From Ruminococcaceae bacterium HV4-5-B5C (GTDB lineage: Bacteria > Bacillota > Clostridia > Oscillospirales > Acutalibacteraceae), in NCBI GenBank assembly GCA_900184925.1, contig FXYJ02000004.1, positions 248,001 to 312,000 of the forward strand: DNA of 64,000 nucleotides, in the 5' to 3' direction. Of the stretch, positions 62,338 to 64,000 are shown piece after piece. Made by a program: the position numbers and the translations under genes. Below the pieces are notes generated by a model. That model did no database searches. It was not told the origin of the DNA and was given only the letters and a program-made list of their open reading frames with translations. Each line of letters starts with the position of its first letter. Position 1 is the first letter of the stretch.

Positions 62338-62994
62338 ATGGGAAAATCTGAGAAAATTGCAATGAAACTGGCTATTGCAGCATCTCTTGCTGTTGCTGTT
62401 TTCACAGCACTATTCGTAATTGCACTGATTGCAACATTTAATTTTAGCACTTGGAACGGAATCGAAAGATATGCAGCGGGGTTCAAACCAATACAATTAT
62501 TAACTGTTATTCCATCCATATTACTGGCAATATCATTTTTAATCTTTTGTGTCAGCGTTCATTATTTATCGAGTGATGAACAAAAAATCTGGAGTCATCT
62601 GGCGATGAATTTCGGCTTAATATATATAACGATATCACTTGCAAATTATCTCATACAACTCATTACTGTTATGCCAAGTGTTATGAGTGGTTCATTAGAT
62701 GGTTTGGAAAAGCTGGTATCAGGTTATCCAAACTCTGTATTTTTTGCATTAATGGGATCTTACTTCTTTATGTGTATATCGCTATTCTTTGAAGGATTGT
62801 TATATAAAAAGGGAATTCGTCTATTTCTATTTATAGCGAGTATCGGGTGCATTACATTCTTTATAGTAGGTGCAGTATTTTCTGCTACTATATTTTTGAT
62901 GTTAGGTGCCGCCAGTTGGATTGGGGGAACAATTATCGCAATGATGCTAATATCTAAATATTACTTGAAGAAAATCAAGCTATTGAAGTTATAG
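62338..62994 (+). CDS. AT-rich membrane protein of unknown function
   Basis: 218 residues from the ATG at 62338 with GAGG six bases upstream. Five or six membrane helices (ALAIAASLAVAVFTALFVIALIAT; LLTVIPSILLAISFLIFCVS; IYITISLANYLIQLITV; a helix near YFFMCISLFFEGLLY; and two at the end), basic C-terminal tail KYYLKKIKLLKL. Base composition is clearly more AT-rich than its neighbours, and codon choice differs, pointing to recent transfer. No family recognised. Confidence 0.75.
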   Translation: MGKSEKIAMKLAIAASLAVAVFTALFVIALIATFNFSTWNGIERYAAGFKPIQLLTVIPSILLAISFLIFCVSVHYLSSDEQKIWSHLAMNFGLIYITISLANYLIQLITVMPSVMSGSLDGLEKLVSGYPNSVFFALMGSYFFMCISLFFEGLLYKKGIRLFLFIASIGCITFFIVGAVFSATIFLMLGAASWIGGTIIAMMLISKYYLKKIKLLKL

Positions 62995-63079
62995 TTCTAT
63001 GCATAGTTGTATAGGTGATGAGTTATCGGTACCCGCTCTTCTTGGAATATATCTTTTTTGACCAGACTTGCCAAAAAGA
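62995..63079. other. Spacer after the AT-rich gene
   Basis: No gene seen. The 308 bases from 62995 to 63302 hold the terminator at 63080-63127, the cspA promoter at 63148-63177 and the long cspA leader. Confidence 0.5.
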
Positions 63080-63127
63080 AAACCCGCATGAGTACTGATA
63101 ATTAAGTATTCATGTGGGTTTTCACTA
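63080..63127 (+). terminator. Terminator
   Basis: AAAACCCGCATGAGTACT pairs with AGTATTCATGTGGGTTTT (two mismatches) over an eight-base loop. Confidence 0.85.
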
Positions 63128-63147
63128 GCTTTTTTCCTTTGCTTTCC

Positions 63148-63177
63148 TTGACTTTTACACTAAAATGGGTATATACT
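63148..63177 (+). promoter_or_regulatory. Promoter of the cold-shock gene
   Basis: TTGACT (63148-63153) and TATACT (63172-63177), 18 bases apart. It gives a leader of about 118 bases, as usual for cold-shock mRNAs. Confidence 0.75.
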
Positions 63178-63302
63178 AAATTTGTATTTTCAATGTACGA
63201 ATTGCTTCACACCTTTGTAAGTCATTCACGACGTGAAGATTTACATCAGGGTGTGCTTTTTTATACAGTGAATACGAATAAATTTATGGAGGTACCAACA
63301 CA

Positions 63303-63512
63303 ATGAATGGTACGGTAAAATGGTTCAATGAAACAAAAGGATTTGGCTTTATTTCCAACGATGACGGTAGCGGAGACGTATTTGTCCATCACACTGCAAT
63401 CCAGTCAGAAGGATTCAGAACTCTCACAGAAGGTCAGAAGGTCATTTATGACGTTGAGCCGGATCCGAAAGACAGTAGCAAGATGCGCGCTGCCAATGTG
63501 AGAACAGCCTAA
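63303..63512 (+). CDS. Cold-shock protein (CspA family)
   Basis: 69 residues, a single OB fold. RNP1 KGFGFI and RNP2 DVFVHHTAI are intact. Binds single-stranded RNA/DNA. ATG after GGAGG. The long AT-rich leader is expected to help cold induction. Confidence 0.97.
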   Translation: MNGTVKWFNETKGFGFISNDDGSGDVFVHHTAIQSEGFRTLTEGQKVIYDVEPDPKDSSKMRAANVRTA

Positions 63513-63528
63513 ACTCTTATTCTGCAGG

Positions 63529-63558
63529 CCGCCCTGAAAGTATCGGGGCGGTTTTTTT
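63529..63558 (+). terminator. Terminator of the cold-shock gene
   Basis: CCGCCC and GGGCGG flank an 11-base loop, then seven T residues. Confidence 0.88.
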
Positions 63559-63718
63559 GTTGCTCTTGGCCTTACGGCAGGAGTTCTTTTATCCTTCAGC
63601 ATCGGCAGCATTGGCGGGTATCGTTCCTACCAGAGGCAGTTATCGTTCATATCAAGTACACACCTTTACAGTATTATGTAAACAAATAAACCTCAAAAAA
63701 TAGGAATGGAGGCCAAAA

Positions 63719-63874
63719 ATGAGTCAAAATGAATTAGTTGTGCTAAAAAGCAAACTTGCCGTGTATACGACTTGCTATGAGGAAGCCAAAAAGGTGAAAG
63801 ACTTGAAGCGAATGATTCTTCTCGGCCCCATCATCAATGACCTCCAAGACGAAATTGGAATCTTAGACAAATGA
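63719..63874 (+). CDS. 51-residue uncharacterised protein
   Basis: ATG at 63719 with GGAGG seven bases upstream. The product is a soluble helix-rich peptide (MSQNELVVLKSKLAVYTTC at the start, GPIINDLQDEIGILDK at the end) with heptad-like leucines, so a small coiled-coil pair is possible. No family recognised. A GC-rich hairpin follows at 63890-63924. Confidence 0.7.
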   Translation: MSQNELVVLKSKLAVYTTCYEEAKKVKDLKRMILLGPIINDLQDEIGILDK

Positions 63875-63889
63875 TCTTCGGCTCTCGGC

Positions 63890-63924
63890 TGCGGCTCTAG
63901 CTTTACGGCTTGGGCCGCGTTTTA
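63890..63924 (+). terminator. Possible terminator after the 51-residue protein
   Basis: GCGGC and GCCGC flank an 18-base loop with an inner CTAGC/GG pairing; a short GTTTTA tail follows. Confidence 0.5.
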
Positions 63925-63973
63925 ATAAAATGTGATTTGCTGAGTAAACTAATCTCCGAGAGGGGATAAATAC

Positions 63974-64000
63974 ATGGATAAAAACAAACTAGGTAAGAAT
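63974..64000 (+). CDS. Start of a gene cut by the right edge
   Basis: ATG at 63974 with GAGGGG nine bases upstream; the first nine residues are MDKNKLGKN. Too short to identify. Confidence 0.45.

Noticed and set aside
1..64000. CRISPR array, insertion sequence or prophage
   Set aside because: No regular direct repeats, transposase, integrase or phage structural genes were seen.

Overview
The window reads as a chromosomal segment of an endospore-forming Firmicute of class Clostridia, most like the Oscillospiraceae/Ruminococcaceae branch. The pointers are strong AGGAGG-type ribosome binding sites, frequent TTG and GTG starts, a GerW/YtfJ spore protein, ScpA/ScpB, a YerC-type TrpR relative, HAAS and DUF6774 proteins, the order tig-clpP-clpX-lon-engB, and base composition near half GC by eye. 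No phage, insertion sequence, rRNA or CRISPR array is visible. Genus assignment is inference.

Layout. 1-3513: an ABC-2 exporter (ATPase plus a permease cut by the left edge) diverges from a NarL-type sensor kinase/response regulator pair; a perfect 30-bp palindrome lies between them. 3530-9377: a TtcA-like thiolase-type PP-loop enzyme, a DUF2156 protein, a NIF3-insert-like protein, two unusual family 2 glycosyltransferases, a DUF6774 protein and a PadR/HAAS-DUF4097 pair. 9506-11875: a TetR regulator, tRNA-Ala, a 44-residue membrane protein, and a five-gene tRNA operon (Val-Asp-Phe-Gly-Cys) with its own promoter and terminator. 11991-24989 (minus strand): a methyltransferase/YerC pair, the proteostasis block tig-clpP-clpX-lon-engB, threonine synthase with a phosphoesterase, and rplS-lepB-rbgA-rnhB-yraN.

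25198-28394 holds three adjacent genes for a carboxyltransferase of acyl-CoA type, a free biotin carrier and a pyruvate/oxaloacetate carboxyltransferase, the subunit set of a transcarboxylase, with no membrane decarboxylase subunit alongside. 28397-37581 is a dense minus-strand housekeeping run (rluB, dacF, gerW, DUF2953, scpB, scpA, M50 protease, plsY, der, rpmF, DUF177), interrupted by rpmB on the plus strand and by yjdF with a leader that looks like the yjdF riboswitch. 37720-44627 has a P-loop protein, pgi, a second D,D-carboxypeptidase, hisH-hisF, mntP, a DUF1540 protein and an ECF transporter S component with a compact structured leader.

44913-52819 (plus strand) carries three glycosyltransferases, mnmA with a cysteine desulfurase, an M19 dipeptidase and an EamA transporter. 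52908-55277 is a TelA/XpaC pair. 55495-61779 is a five-gene catabolic operon (class III aminotransferase, tandem class II aldolase, MFS transporter, TetR regulator, FGGY kinase) behind a promoter with a TetR-like operator; its substrate is unknown and it is the best candidate here for an undescribed pathway. The right end has tRNA-Leu, an AT-rich membrane-protein gene that looks foreign, a cold-shock protein, a 51-residue protein and the start of one more gene.

Many gene starts were moved downstream of the longest open frame because a good ribosome binding site sits before an internal ATG, GTG or TTG.
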